A stretch of 64,000 nt of DNA from Paraburkholderia nodosa DSM 21604 (GCF_000519185.1 NZ_JAFA01000001.1:248001-312000); one strand, 5' to 3'. Counted from the first letter of the stretch, positions 32,668 through 42,989 are shown. Numbers and translations: made by a program. Notes: generated by a model not told the origin, from the sequence alone.

Positions 32668-33351
32668 ATGAACACGCAGATTCTCTTTATCCGCCACGGC
32701 GAAACGGACTGGAACCGCATCAAGCGCATCCAGGGACATATCGACATTCCACTCGCGGAAAGCGGCGTGGCGCAGGCGCAGCAACTCGGCGCGCGGCTCG
32801 CGAAGGAAGTGCAGTCGGGCGCGCGGCTCGACGCCATCTGGTCGAGCGATTTGTTGCGTGCGCAACAGACGGCGCAGCCCATTGCCGAAGCCCTGGGTCT
32901 GCCGGTGCAACTCACCGAAGGCCTGCGCGAGCGCAACTATGGCGCGTTTCAGGGCCACGACAGCGACGAAATCGCCGATCGTTTTCCGGATGAGTACGCG
33001 CACTGGCAAACGCGCGATCCTGGCTTCGCTCCGCCCGAAGGCGAGTCGCAGCGCGAGTTCTACCACCGTGTCCTGCACGCGCTCGAGCCGATCCTGGCCA
33101 TGCATCCGGGCGGCCGTATCGCGTGTGTCGCACACGGCGGCGTGCTCGACTGCGTGTACCGTTTCGCGAACGGCCTCGCGCTCGACGCACCGCGCGCGTG
33201 GCCGCTCCTCAACACGAGCGTAAACGTCGTCGATTTCGAACGCGGCGACTACGTGACGCAGGCGCGCGTCGTCGCATGGGGCGACGTGACGCACTTGGGC
33301 GGCGTCAGCGCCGACGACGGTTTCAAGCGCACGCCCGAGGCGGGGCGCTAA
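32668..33351 (+). CDS. Histidine phosphatase family protein (phosphoglycerate mutase-like)
   Basis: 227 aa. The catalytic histidine is in FIRHGETDWNRIKRIQGHID near residue 8, the acid in ERNYGAFQGHD near 92, and the second histidine in VAHGGVLDCVYR near 155. It is usually annotated GpmB, but members of this branch include many small-molecule phosphatases, so phosphoglycerate mutase activity is unproven. It follows dtd by 31 bases and is probably the third gene of the tyrS-dtd transcript. Confidence 0.88.
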   Translation: MNTQILFIRHGETDWNRIKRIQGHIDIPLAESGVAQAQQLGARLAKEVQSGARLDAIWSSDLLRAQQTAQPIAEALGLPVQLTEGLRERNYGAFQGHDSDEIADRFPDEYAHWQTRDPGFAPPEGESQREFYHRVLHALEPILAMHPGGRIACVAHGGVLDCVYRFANGLALDAPRAWPLLNTSVNVVDFERGDYVTQARVVAWGDVTHLGGVSADDGFKRTPEAGR

Positions 33352-33671
33352 CCTGTCTTTTCAGGCAGCGCGGTGCCTGGCCGCGCGGTCTCGTTCTTCC
33401 TGCCTTTCCCCTGCCTGCGCCGCTCCCGTCCCTCGCCAACGTTGCGGCCCCATCGATTTCCTTTCCGCTCGCTTGCGGGTTCTTTCCAAAGCCCAACCAC
33501 AAAGTTAAGCGTCCTGCTAACATTTGTCCGACCTTTGGGTGCTCTGGCCACCGGGCTCCACGCCCGGCCCTGCGTTGAAGAGGGACGCGCGCGCATGACA
33601 AGCGCGAGGCCGCGTGCCCAGGGTCGCGATACGAACGGGTATTCCCAGAAAAACACGCAGGAGAAAGTTCA
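33352..33671. other. Gene-free gap upstream of the amino acid binding-protein gene
   Basis: 320 bases. It contains a GC-rich 6-bp hairpin (33551-33567) and the CAGGAG ribosome site of the next gene (33658-33663). I find no convincing -35/-10 pair and no small gene. The long leader may hold an unrecognised control element. Confidence 0.4.
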
Positions 33672-34823
33672 ATGACGTTCAAGCTTCACAAGCTGCTGCC
33701 GGTGAGCGCAGCGGTCATGGCGCTCGCAGCGCTGTCGGCTAGCAATACGGCGGCGGCCGATCAGGTCGTCAAGATCGGCCACGTCGGGCCACTCACGGGC
33801 GGTTCGGCCCACCTCGGCAAGGACAACGAGAACGGCGCGCGCCTCGCCATCGAGGAAATCAACGCCAAGGGCCTGACGATCGACGGCCAGAAGATCACGC
33901 TCGCGCTCGACGCCCAGGACGACGCCGCGGACCCGCGCCAGGCCACCCAGGTCGCGCAGAAGCTGGTAGACGACAAGGTCGTGGCCGTGATCGGCCATCT
34001 GAACTCGGGCGCGTCGATCCCGGCATCGAAGATCTACAGCGACGCCGGGATCGTGCAGATCTCGCCGTCGTCGACCAATCCTTCGTACACGCAGCAGGGC
34101 TTCAAGACCACCTACCGCGTGGTCGCGACGGACGCCCAGCAAGGCCCCGCGCTCGCCGATTATGCGGCGAAGAGCCTGAACGTGAAGACCGTGGCCGTGG
34201 TCGACGACTCGACCGCCTATGGCCAGGGCCTCGCGAACGAGTTCGAGAAGACGGCGAAGTCGCTCGGCATGAAGGTGCTTTCGCACGATGCGACCAACGA
34301 CAAGGCCGTCGATTTCCGCGCGATCCTCACGAAGATCAAGGGCGAGAACCCCGACGCCATCATGTACGGCGGCATGGACGCCACGGGCGGCCCGTTCGCG
34401 AAGCAGGCAAGGCAGCTCGGTCTGCGCGCGAAGGTGCTGTCGGGCGACGGCGTCTGCACGGAAAGCCTCGCGGAGCTCGCGGGCGCGGCGACGGACAATA
34501 TTGTCTGCTCGCAGGCCGGCATGGCCGTCGAGCGTATGAACGGCGGCGCGGCGTTCGCGGCGAAGTACCAAAAGCGCTTCGGTCACCCGATCGAATTCGA
34601 TGCGCCGTTCACGTATGACGCGGTGTACATCGTCGTCGACGCGATGAAGCGCGCGAACTCCACCGACCACGCGAAGGTCCTCGCTCAGATCCCGGGCACG
34701 GACTACAAGGGCGTGATCGGCGAGACGACCTTCGATTCGAAAGGCGACCTCAAGCACGGCGTGATCTCGCTCTACAACTACAAGGCGGGCAAGAAGACGC
34801 TGCTCGACGTGGTGAAGATGTAA
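33672..34823 (+). CDS. Branched-chain amino acid ABC transporter substrate-binding protein (LivJ/LivK type)
   Basis: 383 aa periplasmic binding protein. The signal peptide ends near the A-A-A-D site at residue 29. The mature part begins VVKIGHVGPLTGGSAHLGKD and shows DDKVVAVIGHLNSGASIPAS and FDAPFTYDAVYIVVDAM, typical of type 1 leucine/isoleucine/valine receptors. No permease or ATPase gene is adjacent, so it is an orphan receptor that must serve a transporter encoded elsewhere. A ribosome site AGGAGAAAG precedes the ATG; a terminator follows at 34864. Confidence 0.93.
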   Translation: MTFKLHKLLPVSAAVMALAALSASNTAAADQVVKIGHVGPLTGGSAHLGKDNENGARLAIEEINAKGLTIDGQKITLALDAQDDAADPRQATQVAQKLVDDKVVAVIGHLNSGASIPASKIYSDAGIVQISPSSTNPSYTQQGFKTTYRVVATDAQQGPALADYAAKSLNVKTVAVVDDSTAYGQGLANEFEKTAKSLGMKVLSHDATNDKAVDFRAILTKIKGENPDAIMYGGMDATGGPFAKQARQLGLRAKVLSGDGVCTESLAELAGAATDNIVCSQAGMAVERMNGGAAFAAKYQKRFGHPIEFDAPFTYDAVYIVVDAMKRANSTDHAKVLAQIPGTDYKGVIGETTFDSKGDLKHGVISLYNYKAGKKTLLDVVKM

Positions 34824-34863
34824 GTACGCGGGCGCGCACAGTCACATCGGCGCGCCGCAGATG

Positions 34864-34900
34864 AAACGGCCAGCCTGCGCGAGCGGGTTGGCCGTTTTTT
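34864..34900 (+). terminator. Terminator of the binding-protein gene
   Basis: Stem AAACGGCCA/TGGCCGTTT with an inner GC-rich loop, followed by a T-run ending near 34900. It lies before the convergent DUF2236 gene. Confidence 0.87.
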
Positions 34901-34912
34901 ATTCCCCAGCGC

Positions 34913-35857
34913 TTACTTTACGGGTGTTGCTGCCGCCCGCCGCCGCGCGCGTTTCGATACGCCGTTGACGAGCGCCCAGCGCAATACCGGCGCGACGGCG
35001 AACATGCCGGGCTGCACCATGGCGCGGCGCGCGAAGGCGAATGTGTCGAAGCCGAGCATCTGCTGCGCGAAGGGCGGCAACAGGTCGATGCCCGCGTTCC
35101 TGATCAGCGCGCTAGCGGGGCGCATCCCCGGGCGCGGCGCGGGCGCTTCCATGAGCACGCGCACCACTTCGAATGTGCGGTCGCTCGCGACGAGTTCGGG
35201 CTGCATCGACTGCAGATACGCGGCGATTTCGGCGCGCGAGCGCGGCACGCTCGTCGCGCCGAGCAACTCGGCGATGCGCGCGACTTCGGCGTAGTACTGA
35301 TCCTGCGCCTCACCGGGCAGCGTGGGATTCACGAAGCGCAAATACGCGCCGAGAAAGCTCGAAACTTCGGCCACGTGCACCCAGGTCAGCAACGCAGGAT
35401 CGCTCGCGTGATAGGGGCGGCCATCGGGCGCAGTGCCCGTCACGGCGAGGTGGATCCGCCTGACGCGTTCGATCAGCGCCAGCGCGTCGGCGCGGCTGCC
35501 GTAAGTCGTGCCGGCGATGAACGTCGCGGTGCGTCGCAGCCGCCCGAGTATGTCGATGCGAAACGTCGAATGGTCCCACACACCGGCGAGCGCAAGCGGA
35601 TGCAGCGCCTGCAGCAGCAGCGCGCTGACGCCGCCCGCCATCATCGCGGCGAAATCGGCATGGACCTTCCAGCAAACGGCGTCGGGGCCGAAGAGCCCTG
35701 GATCGCCCGGCGGATTCGAATAATCGAGTTTCGGGCCACTGCCTGTGGTGAGATGCGTGATGCTTTCGGCGAGCGTCATGCGCAGGCGGCGCGCGAGCTG
35801 ACCGGCGAGGCCGGTCGGTTCAGGAGCGTTGGGAGGCAGGCCGGCGTGATCGGACAT
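34913..35857 (-). CDS. Oxygenase MpaB-family (DUF2236) protein
   Basis: 314 aa. VCWKVHADFAAMMAGGVSAL and LQALHPLALAGVWDHS contain the histidines of the MpaB/latex-clearing (DUF2236) family, and HASDPALLTWVHVAEVSSFL is its second conserved block. Some members are b-type heme oxygenases, but substrates of chromosomal members are mostly unknown. There is no signal peptide. It lies 37 bases after ruvB on the same strand and could share its transcript. Confidence 0.8.
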   Translation of the reverse strand: MSDHAGLPPNAPEPTGLAGQLARRLRMTLAESITHLTTGSGPKLDYSNPPGDPGLFGPDAVCWKVHADFAAMMAGGVSALLLQALHPLALAGVWDHSTFRIDILGRLRRTATFIAGTTYGSRADALALIERVRRIHLAVTGTAPDGRPYHASDPALLTWVHVAEVSSFLGAYLRFVNPTLPGEAQDQYYAEVARIAELLGATSVPRSRAEIAAYLQSMQPELVASDRTFEVVRVLMEAPAPRPGMRPASALIRNAGIDLLPPFAQQMLGFDTFAFARRAMVQPGMFAVAPVLRWALVNGVSKRARRRAAATPVK

Positions 35858-35894
35858 CGTGCTCTCGCTCGCGCTGCGTTGAGGCTCGCGCGCC

Positions 35895-36971
35895 CTACGA
35901 CGCGTCCGGTTCCCAGTCGCCGCCCGTCGATGCGTCGTCCGGCACAGTGAGGCCGAAGTGGCGGTAGCTCAGTTGCGTGGCCACGCGGCCGCGCGGCGTG
36001 CGCTGCAGATAGCCCTGCTGGATCAAATACGGTTCGAGCACGTCCTCGATCGTGTCGCGCTCCTCGCCGATCGCGGCGGCAAGGTTGTCCACGCCCACCG
36101 GACCGCCGTCGAACTTGTGCAGGATGGCTTCGAGCAGCTTGCGGTCCATCAGGTCGAAGCCGACGGGATCGACGTCGAGCATGCGCAGCGCGGCGTCGGC
36201 GACCGTCGCGGTGATTGCGCCGTCTGCCTTCACCTCCGCGTAGTCGCGCACGCGGCGCAGCAGGCGGTTGGCGATACGTGGCGTGCCGCGCGAGCGGCGT
36301 GCGATTTCGACTGCGCCGTCAGGGTGGATCTGCGCGCCGAGCAGCGAAGCCGAGCGCTGCACGATGCGCGAGAGCTCGCTGGCGTTGTAGAACTCGAGGC
36401 GCGAGACGATGCCGAAGCGGTCGCGCAGCGGGTTCGTGAGCATGCCCGCGCGCGTGGTCGCGCCCACCAGCGTGAACGGCTGGAGGTCGAGCTTCACGCT
36501 GCGCGCCGCCGGCCCTTCACCGATCATGATGTCGATCTGGTAGTCCTCGAGCGCCGGATACAGGATTTCCTCGACGACCGGCGAGAGCCGGTGAATTTCG
36601 TCGATGAAGAGCACGTCGTTGGCTTCGAGATTGGTGAGCAGCGCAGCGAGATCGCCCGCGCGCTCCAGCACGGGGCCCGACGTCTGCCGCAGATTGACCC
36701 CCATTTCGCGCGCGATGATGTGTGCGAGCGTGGTCTTGCCGAGGCCCGGCGGTCCGAACAACAGCACGTGGTCGAGCGGTTCGGAACGGCGCTTCGCAGC
36801 CTCGATGAAGATCTCGAGTTGGCCGCGCACCTTTTCCTGGCCGACATATTCATCGAGCTGGCGCGGGCGCAGCGCGCGTTCGTACGCTTCCTCATGAGTC
36901 GAGGTGGGCGTGGCGGCGATCACGCGGTCGACGCCGGCTTGGTTGGCGGCGAGTTTGTCGGTTTCGATCAT
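35895..36971 (-). CDS. ruvB: Holliday junction DNA helicase RuvB
   Basis: AAA+ motor that drives branch migration with RuvA. The protein is 358 aa. Walker [16 protein letters not shown] near residue 70, Walker [13 protein letters not shown] near 120, sensor [19 protein letters not shown] near 170 with the arginine finger, and a C-terminal winged helix ([20 protein letters not shown]) are all intact. It is the last of ruvC-ruvA-ruvB, 99 bases after ruvA. Confidence 0.98.
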   Translation of the reverse strand: MIETDKLAANQAGVDRVIAATPTSTHEEAYERALRPRQLDEYVGQEKVRGQLEIFIEAAKRRSEPLDHVLLFGPPGLGKTTLAHIIAREMGVNLRQTSGPVLERAGDLAALLTNLEANDVLFIDEIHRLSPVVEEILYPALEDYQIDIMIGEGPAARSVKLDLQPFTLVGATTRAGMLTNPLRDRFGIVSRLEFYNASELSRIVQRSASLLGAQIHPDGAVEIARRSRGTPRIANRLLRRVRDYAEVKADGAITATVADAALRMLDVDPVGFDLMDRKLLEAILHKFDGGPVGVDNLAAAIGEERDTIEDVLEPYLIQQGYLQRTPRGRVATQLSYRHFGLTVPDDASTGGDWEPDAS

Positions 36972-37070
36972 CCAGCGATTGTACCGCGCAGACTATGCGA
37001 CAGCGGGGCCGTCCCGGGCATCGCGATGGCGCCGCAACTAACAGCCCGCCTCGAGTGTGTGCGAAGGCGA

Positions 37071-37652
37071 TCAGGCCTTGGAAAGCGCCTTGAGCGCGAG
37101 CTTGATGCCTTCCGAAACGCCGGTGCCGGCGGGCACGTTCTTGATCGCGGCGAGCGCTTCCTTCTCCGAATAGCCGAGCGCGAGCAGCGCGTTGAGGATG
37201 TCGTTCGCGTGGTCCGAAGGCGAAGCGGCGGCGGCCATCGCACCGAGGTCCGCGCCGAGCTTGCCCTTGAGCTCGAGCAGCAGGCGCTCGGCCGTCTTCT
37301 TGCCGATGCCGGGCACGCGCGTGAGGCGCGCCGCATCCTGCTGCGTGACTGCTTGCGCCAGGTCATTCACGCTCATGCCCGAGAGAACGGCGAGCGCCAT
37401 GCGCGCGCCGATGCCGCTGATCTTGAGCAACTCGCGAAACGTCGAGCGTTCCTCCTGCGTGCCGAAGCCGAAGAGCAGATGCGCGTCTTCGCGCACGATC
37501 ATCTGCGTGAGCAACACGATTTTTTCGCCGGTGCCGGGCAGGTTGTAGAACGTGCTCATCGGCACGTCGACTTCGTAGCCGACGCCGTTGCAGTCGATGA
37601 GCAGGTGCGGCGGGTTCTTTTCCAGCAATACGCCGGCAATGCGACCGATCAT
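37071..37652 (-). CDS. ruvA: Holliday junction DNA helicase subunit RuvA
   Basis: 193 aa tetrameric protein that binds four-way junctions and positions Ruv[21 protein letters not shown] begins the OB-fold, the helix-hairpin-helix motifs are at [19 protein letters not shown] and [20 protein letters not shown], and the C-terminal UBA-like domain that contacts RuvB ends the protein. It lies between ruvC (108 bases) and ruvB. Confidence 0.98.
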   Translation of the reverse strand: MIGRIAGVLLEKNPPHLLIDCNGVGYEVDVPMSTFYNLPGTGEKIVLLTQMIVREDAHLLFGFGTQEERSTFRELLKISGIGARMALAVLSGMSVNDLAQAVTQQDAARLTRVPGIGKKTAERLLLELKGKLGADLGAMAAAASPSDHANDILNALLALGYSEKEALAAIKNVPAGTGVSEGIKLALKALSKA

Positions 37653-37760
37653 GGCGGGTTCTGTGATGAGGGAAAGCTCAAGAGTGTAGCGGAGGGCAGG
37701 GCAGTCCGGAGCGCGCGTCCGGAACGTTGGCCGTTGCGCCAGGGCGCGTCAGCCACGCAT

Positions 37761-38303
37761 TCAGCCTATCAACCGTCCGCGGCGTACCCGCATGCCCTTC
37801 TTCGCGAGCGCTGGCGCAAGGCCGCCCAGCGTGGCAAGCGCGTCGCCGCCGTGCGCGTGGCAGATCGCCATGCCGAGCGCGTCGGCGGCGTCGGTGCCGG
37901 GTGTGCCGGTGAGGGCGAGCAGGCGCACGACCATCTGCTGCATCTGTTCCTTGGTCGCGCGTCCGTAGCCCACCACGGCTTGCTTGAGCTGCAATGCGGT
38001 GTACTCGGCCACCGGCACGCCGCCCGAAACCAGCCCGCAGATGGCCGCGCCGCGCGCCTGGCCGAGCAGGAGGGTCGACTGCGGATTGACGTTGACGAAG
38101 ACCTTTTCGATTGCGGCCTGATCGGGCGCGTGCTGGCGGATCAGCGTGGAAACGCCCTCGAAGATGGTGCCGAGGCGTGTAGGCAGATCGGCATCGGCGG
38201 TGCGGATGACGCCGCTTGCGACGTACGTGAGTTGATGGCCGTGACGCTCGATCACGCCGAAGCCGGTGACGCGCAAGCCGGGGTCGATGCCGAGAATTCT
38301 CAT
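37761..38303 (-). CDS. ruvC: Crossover junction endodeoxyribonuclease RuvC
   Basis: 180 aa resolvase that cuts Holliday junctions. [20 protein letters not shown] carries the first catalytic Asp, [20 protein letters not shown] the Glu, and [18 protein letters not shown] the last acidic pair. The ATG at 38303 is the family start; an open frame upstream has no homology. No LexA-type CTGT-N8-ACAG box is visible before it. The purH terminator lies about 110 bases upstream. Confidence 0.97.
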   Translation of the reverse strand: MRILGIDPGLRVTGFGVIERHGHQLTYVASGVIRTADADLPTRLGTIFEGVSTLIRQHAPDQAAIEKVFVNVNPQSTLLLGQARGAAICGLVSGGVPVAEYTALQLKQAVVGYGRATKEQMQQMVVRLLALTGTPGTDAADALGMAICHAHGGDALATLGGLAPALAKKGMRVRRGRLIG

Positions 38304-38412
38304 GAAATGCGGGAAAGACGGATGTGCCTGCGATGGTACAACGAACGGCACTGATGCCGCGAGCCTTGAAGGCGCGAGCGAACAACGTGCGAGCGAACAA
38401 GGCGCGCCGCGC

Positions 38413-38451
38413 AAAGAAAAAGCCCGCGAGACGCAAGTCCGGCGGGCTTTG
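38413..38451 (-). terminator. Terminator of purH
   Basis: On the minus strand, AAAGCCCGC and GCGGGCTTT form the stem around a 14-base loop, followed by TTTTTCTTT. It separates dusB-fis-purH from ruvCAB. Confidence 0.78.
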
Positions 38452-38507
38452 CACAAGCGGCGCGTCACGTGCAGGTCACGCGCCGCACGCAACCAGGGCG
38501 GCGAAGA

Positions 38508-40073
38508 TCAGTGACGGAAGTGGCGGATGCCCGTCATCACCATCGCGATGTTGTGCTCGTCGGCGGCGGCGATCACTTCGTCGTCGCGCATCGAGCCGCC
38601 CGGCTGGATCACGCAGGTCGCGCCCGCGTTCACCACCACGTCGAGGCCGTCGCGGAACGGGAAGAACGCGTCCGAGGCGACTGCCGTGCCCGCGAGCTTG
38701 AGGCCCGCGTTTTCAGCCTTGATGCTGGCGATGCGCGCCGAGTCCACGCGGCTCATCTGGCCCGCGCCCACGCCCATCGTCATACCGTTCGCGCAGAACA
38801 CGATGGCGTTCGACTTCACGAACTTCGCGACGCGCCATGCGAACAGCAGGTCATCCATTTCCTTCGGCGTGGGGTGGCGCTTCGTCACCACGCGCAGTTC
38901 GTGCGGCTGCACGTTCTTCGCGTCGAGCGATTGCACGAGCAGGCCGCCACCCACGCGCTTGAGGTCGAACGCGTTATGGCCGTTGCCGAGCGCGATCTCG
39001 AGCAGACGCACGTTCTGCTTCGCGGCGAACACGGCCTTCGCGGCTTCCGAGAACGACGGCGCGATCAGCACTTCGACGAACTGCTTCGCCACGGCCTGAG
39101 CCGCGGCTTCGTCCACTTCGCGGTTGAACGCGATGATGCCGCCGAACGCCGAGGTCGGGTCGGTCTGGAACGCCTTCGAGTAGGCTTCGAGCGCGTTCGC
39201 GCCGATCGCCACGCCGCACGGATTCGCGTGCTTGATGATCACGCAGGCCGGGGCGTCGAACGTCTTCACGCATTCCCATGCCGCGTCCGAGTCGGCGATG
39301 TTGTTGTACGAGAGTTCCTTGCCCTGCAGCTGCGTGTAGTTCGCGAGCGCGCCGGCGGGCGTCGTGAGGTCGCGGTAGAACGCGGCGCTCTGGTGCGGGT
39401 TTTCGCCGTAGCGCAGGTCCTGGACCTTGTCGAACGCGAGGTTCAGCACGGCCGGGTAGGTGTTGCGCGACTTGTGCTCGAGCGCTTCGGTGAGGCTCGT
39501 GAGGTAGTTCGTGATCGCGCCGTCGTACTGCGCCGTGTGCGAGAACACCTTGGTCGCGAGGCGGAAGTTCGTGGCGTAGCTCACGGTGTTGCCGTTCGCG
39601 CGCATCTCTTCCAGCACCTTCGCGTAGTCGGCCGGGTCGACCACCACGGTCACGTCGCGATGGTTCTTCGCCGCCGAGCGCAGCATGGTCGGGCCGCCGA
39701 TATCGATGTTCTCGATCGCGTCTTCGAGCGTGCACTCTTCCTTCGACACTGTCTGGACGAACGGGTAGAGGTTCACGACCAGCAGGTCGATCGTCGGGAT
39801 GTCGTGCTTTTCGAGCGCGGCCATGTGCTCGGGCAGGTCGCGGCGCGCGAGGATGCCGCCGTGCACCTTCGGGTGCAGCGTTTTCACGCGCCCATCGAGC
39901 ATTTCCGGAAAGCCCGTGTAGTCGGCCACTTCGGTGACGGAAAGGCCCGCGTCCGCGAGCAGTTTCGCGGTGCCGCCGGTCGAGAGGATCTTGACGCCGA
40001 GGTCCGACAGCGACTTCGCGAAGTCGACGATGCCGGCCTTATCGGAAACGGAGATGAGCGCTTGCCTGATCAT
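38508..40073 (-). CDS. purH: Bifunctional AICAR formyltransferase / IMP cyclohydrolase
   Basis: Last two steps of IMP synthesis. The protein is 521 aa. The N-terminal MGS-like IMP cyclohydrolase domain ([46 protein letters not shown]) spans about residues 1-150; the transformylase domain carries [14 protein letters not shown] near residue 218, [15 protein letters not shown] near 277, and [20 protein letters not shown] near 480. It is 70 bases after fis in the order dusB-fis-purH. purB, elsewhere in the window, acts just before it in the pathway. Confidence 0.98.
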   Translation of the reverse strand: MIRQALISVSDKAGIVDFAKSLSDLGVKILSTGGTAKLLADAGLSVTEVADYTGFPEMLDGRVKTLHPKVHGGILARRDLPEHMAALEKHDIPTIDLLVVNLYPFVQTVSKEECTLEDAIENIDIGGPTMLRSAAKNHRDVTVVVDPADYAKVLEEMRANGNTVSYATNFRLATKVFSHTAQYDGAITNYLTSLTEALEHKSRNTYPAVLNLAFDKVQDLRYGENPHQSAAFYRDLTTPAGALANYTQLQGKELSYNNIADSDAAWECVKTFDAPACVIIKHANPCGVAIGANALEAYSKAFQTDPTSAFGGIIAFNREVDEAAAQAVAKQFVEVLIAPSFSEAAKAVFAAKQNVRLLEIALGNGHNAFDLKRVGGGLLVQSLDAKNVQPHELRVVTKRHPTPKEMDDLLFAWRVAKFVKSNAIVFCANGMTMGVGAGQMSRVDSARIASIKAENAGLKLAGTAVASDAFFPFRDGLDVVVNAGATCVIQPGGSMRDDEVIAAADEHNIAMVMTGIRHFRH

Positions 40074-40143
40074 GATGGATAACGAGGTAGATTGCCGAGA
40101 GATCGAGGGGTCCGCGCCGAAGGTCCAGAAAAACGCAGCGGCG

Positions 40144-40377
40144 TTACAGCAGGCCGTGCTGCTGGAGCTTCTTGCGCAGCGTGTTGCGGTTGATGCCGAG
40201 AAACTCGGCGGCGAGCGACTGATTGCCGCCTGCCTGCTCGAGCACCACCTCGAGCATCGGTTTTTCGACGCACGCTATCACCATTTCGTAGACGTCGTGC
40301 GGATTGCTGCCGTCGAGGTCCTGGAAGTAGATGCCAAGGCTCTCGCGGACGGATTGTTCGATGTTGTGCTTGCTCAT
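40144..40377 (-). CDS. fis: Fis-family DNA-binding protein
   Basis: 77 aa nucleoid-type regulator. The C-terminal helix-turn-helix ([20 protein letters not shown] then KLQQHGLL) is nearly identical in pattern to Fis. It is shorter than E. coli Fis (98 aa) at the N-terminus, as usual in betaproteobacteria. The ATG overlaps the dusB stop as ATGA, so it is coupled to dusB, the same pairing as in enterobacteria. Confidence 0.95.
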   Translation of the reverse strand: MSKHNIEQSVRESLGIYFQDLDGSNPHDVYEMVIACVEKPMLEVVLEQAGGNQSLAAEFLGINRNTLRKKLQQHGLL

Positions 40378-41441
40378 GCTGCCAGTCGATCGGTTGATTC
40401 GTCGCTGCCGTCGCTGTCGTTGTTCTCGTCGTCGACGTAGACGAGGCGCTCGGAGCGCGCCTTTTGTTCGTCGAAGAACTGGTTGACGGCGACGAGCTGC
40501 TCGCGCGTGGTGTCCAGCGTATTCATGCGATGCCGGAACGTATTGGCGCCGCAAAGGCCGCGAGTGTACCAGCCGATATGCTTGCGCGCAGTACGCACGC
40601 CCGTAAATTCCCCATAAAACGCGTAGTGGTCCTCCAGATGCTCGTTCATGATCGACTGGATTTCGTCCACGCGCGGCGGCGGCAGCAGCTCGCCGGTCGC
40701 CAGAAAATGCTCGATTTCGCGGAACAGCCACGGGCGCCCCTGCGCCGCGCGGCCGATCATGATGGCGTCGGCGCCCGTGAGCGCGAGGACCTCGCGCGCC
40801 TTTTGCGGCGACGTAACGTCGCCGTTCGCGACCACTGGAATGCGCGCGGCAGCTTTAACCGCGGCAATCGTTTCGTACTCCGCTTCACCGTGATAGAGGT
40901 CGGCGCGCGTGCGGCCGTGCACGGTGAGCATGGCGATGCCGCTTTCCTCGGCAATGCGCGCAATGGTGAGCGCGTTGCGGTTGTCGCGGTCCCAGCCCGT
41001 GCGGATCTTGAGCGTGACGGGCACGGCGTCGGGGCCCACGCCCACGGCGTCGACCACGGCCTTGACGATGCGTGCGACGAGCGGTTCGTTCTGCAAGAGC
41101 GCCGAGCCGGCCGCGACGTTGCAGACCTTCTTGGCCGGGCAGCCCATGTTGATGTCGATGATCTGCGCGCCGTTCGCGACGTTGTAGCGCGCGGCTTCGG
41201 CCATCATTTCCGGATCGGCCCCGGCGATCTGCACGGAGATGGGTTCCACCTCGCCGGCGTGATTGGCACGGCGCATGGTCTTTTCGCTCTTCCAGAGCTG
41301 CGCGTTGGACGCGACCATTTCGGAGACCGCATAGCCCGCGCCGAGGCGCTTGCACAGCTGGCGGAACGGCCGGTCCGTGACACCCGCCATGGGGGCGACG
41401 AACAGGTTATTACGCAAGGTGTGACGGCCGATAGTGAACAT
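40374..41441 (-). CDS. dusB: tRNA-dihydrouridine synthase DusB
   Basis: FMN enzyme that reduces uridine to dihydrouridine in tRNA. MFTIGRHTLRNNLFVAPMAG at 41441 is the family start and gives 355 aa. GVTDRPFRQL, the catalytic cysteine in DINMGCPAKKVCN near residue 100, and VHGRTRADLYHGEAEYE near 172 are present. The C-terminal 25 residues are acidic (Asp/Asn/Glu-rich). It precedes fis with a four-base overlap. Confidence 0.97.
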   Translation of the reverse strand: MFTIGRHTLRNNLFVAPMAGVTDRPFRQLCKRLGAGYAVSEMVASNAQLWKSEKTMRRANHAGEVEPISVQIAGADPEMMAEAARYNVANGAQIIDINMGCPAKKVCNVAAGSALLQNEPLVARIVKAVVDAVGVGPDAVPVTLKIRTGWDRDNRNALTIARIAEESGIAMLTVHGRTRADLYHGEAEYETIAAVKAAARIPVVANGDVTSPQKAREVLALTGADAIMIGRAAQGRPWLFREIEHFLATGELLPPPRVDEIQSIMNEHLEDHYAFYGEFTGVRTARKHIGWYTRGLCGANTFRHRMNTLDTTREQLVAVNQFFDEQKARSERLVYVDDENNDSDGSDESTDRLAA

Positions 41442-41647
41442 GACGCGCGGGCGAGGCCGGTGCCGCGACCCGGATGGCAATCCGGGTCGCGCGGCGAACG
41501 GCGTGAATTTGAAAAAGGGGAAACGCGTATTTTAGCGTAAGCGGGATGCGAGGTCGCGCAGCGCGGACCCTGGTCTTGTCCTGGAGCCGTGTTGCTGCGG
41601 CCAAAGAAAAGCGATGCGACCCTTAGTTCGCTCCTCAGTGCGCTGCC

Positions 41648-42937
41648 TCAACTCCGCTGCCCGAACATCATCTGCCGCGCGAGCGCCGTCTTCACGGGCG
41701 GTGCGAATTCGAGCGCCGTGAGTGCGAGTCCGCGCAGCGCGGCGAGCGGGCCGAAATCGACGGTGAACAGGCGTGCAAGCGTATCCGTCGCGCCGATCGT
41801 CATGCGCCGGTCGAACGCGCGGCGGCCCGCGAACTCGGCGAGCGCGCGCGGCGTGGCGCCGTGCTGCGCGAGCGAATCGGCAAGGGCGTGGGCGTCGCGC
41901 AGGCCGAGATTGAGGCCCTGGCCCGCCACCGGATGCAGTGTTTGTGCCGCATTGCCGACCGCCGCGATGCGGCCGTGGCCGGAAACGAGCGCGTCGAGCG
42001 CGTTCAGGCCGAGCGGAAAGGCCGCGCGGCCGTGAATCTGCGTGAAGCGACCCATGCGCGCGCCGAACGCCACGCTGAGTTCGGCGAGGAAATCGGCGTC
42101 CGAGAGCTGCGCACGGCGCTCGGCCTGGGCAGGGGAGCAGCACCATACCAGCGCGTAATCCGCGCCGCGCACGCCGCCCATCGGCAGGAGCGCGATCGGG
42201 CCTTCGTTCGTGAAGCGCTCCCACGCGACGTGCGGCTGCGGGGCGGCAAGTGTCACCACGCCGACCAGCGCCGTTTGCCCGTAGTCGCGCGTGCGTTTGG
42301 TTTCGGCGGCCGGCGGTGCGGCCTTTGTATTGGCCTCGTCGGCCTCTTCGGTCTCGGCTTGCGCGTCGCGTTGCGGCGGCGTGCGATACAGGCCGCCTTC
42401 GGCGTTCACGAGGATGCGCGTGCGCAGATGCCGCTCGACGCCCGCGCTCACGACCGGCAGCGTCACGCCGTCGTTCTCCACGACGGGATCGTGCGCCTGC
42501 GTGTGATGCAGCCAGTGCACCTGCGTGCCGCGCACGGCCTGCGCGAGCGCCTGAACGATCGCGCCGTAGCGCGCCACGTAGCCGAGCGCGGGCAAGTCGT
42601 AGTCGTGGCGGTCGATCAGCGTGCGCCCGAAATGGCCGCGCTGCGAAACATGGATGCGCTCGATGGGCGTGGCGTCGTGCGGCCACGCGAGCGCTTCGAG
42701 CAGCGTGCGGCTGCCCTGCGAAACGGCGATGGCGCGCGGGTCGCCGGCGCTGTCCTCGGGTTCGCGCGCGTCGATCAGCGCAATCGAGAGCCCTTGCGTG
42801 GCGCTGCGCCGCGCGAGCCAACCCGCGAGCGCGAGACCCACCGGCCCCGCGCCGACGATCGTCACGTCGTGGTCGAAATGGGCGTGCGCGTTCGCGCCGG
42901 TTGGGGTGTCGTTCGCGCTGCCGGAAACTGCGTTCAT
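41648..42937 (-). CDS. UbiH/UbiF-family FAD-dependent ring hydroxylase
   Basis: 429 aa flavin monooxygenase of ubiquinone synthesis. The FAD-binding VTIVGAGPVGLALAGWLARR is near residue 27, GDPRAIAVSQGSRTLLEAL near 64, and the second FAD motif GNAAQTLHPVAGQGLNLGLR with DAHAL near 325. Which ring position it hydroxylates cannot be told by eye. A hydrophilic Glu/Ala/Lys-rich insert sits near residues 190-215. It follows pepP in the order pepP-ubiH known from E. coli (52 bases apart). Confidence 0.9.
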   Translation of the reverse strand: MNAVSGSANDTPTGANAHAHFDHDVTIVGAGPVGLALAGWLARRSATQGLSIALIDAREPEDSAGDPRAIAVSQGSRTLLEALAWPHDATPIERIHVSQRGHFGRTLIDRHDYDLPALGYVARYGAIVQALAQAVRGTQVHWLHHTQAHDPVVENDGVTLPVVSAGVERHLRTRILVNAEGGLYRTPPQRDAQAETEEADEANTKAAPPAAETKRTRDYGQTALVGVVTLAAPQPHVAWERFTNEGPIALLPMGGVRGADYALVWCCSPAQAERRAQLSDADFLAELSVAFGARMGRFTQIHGRAAFPLGLNALDALVSGHGRIAAVGNAAQTLHPVAGQGLNLGLRDAHALADSLAQHGATPRALAEFAGRRAFDRRMTIGATDTLARLFTVDFGPLAALRGLALTALEFAPPVKTALARQMMFGQRS

Positions 42938-42989
42938 GTCGTTTGCTTCGCTTCGTGTTGAAACTTCGCCTCTGCGTTTGCCGTCTGCA

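Noticed and set aside
35958..38354. Very long open frame (798 codons) on the plus strand opposite ruvBAC
   Set aside because: It is antisense to three clear genes; such frames arise from high GC at third positions. Its composition (Arg/His/Asp-rich) shows no domain.
38304..38412. Searched for a LexA box before ruvC
   Set aside because: No CTGT-N8-ACAG-type sequence is visible, so SOS control cannot be claimed from this window.
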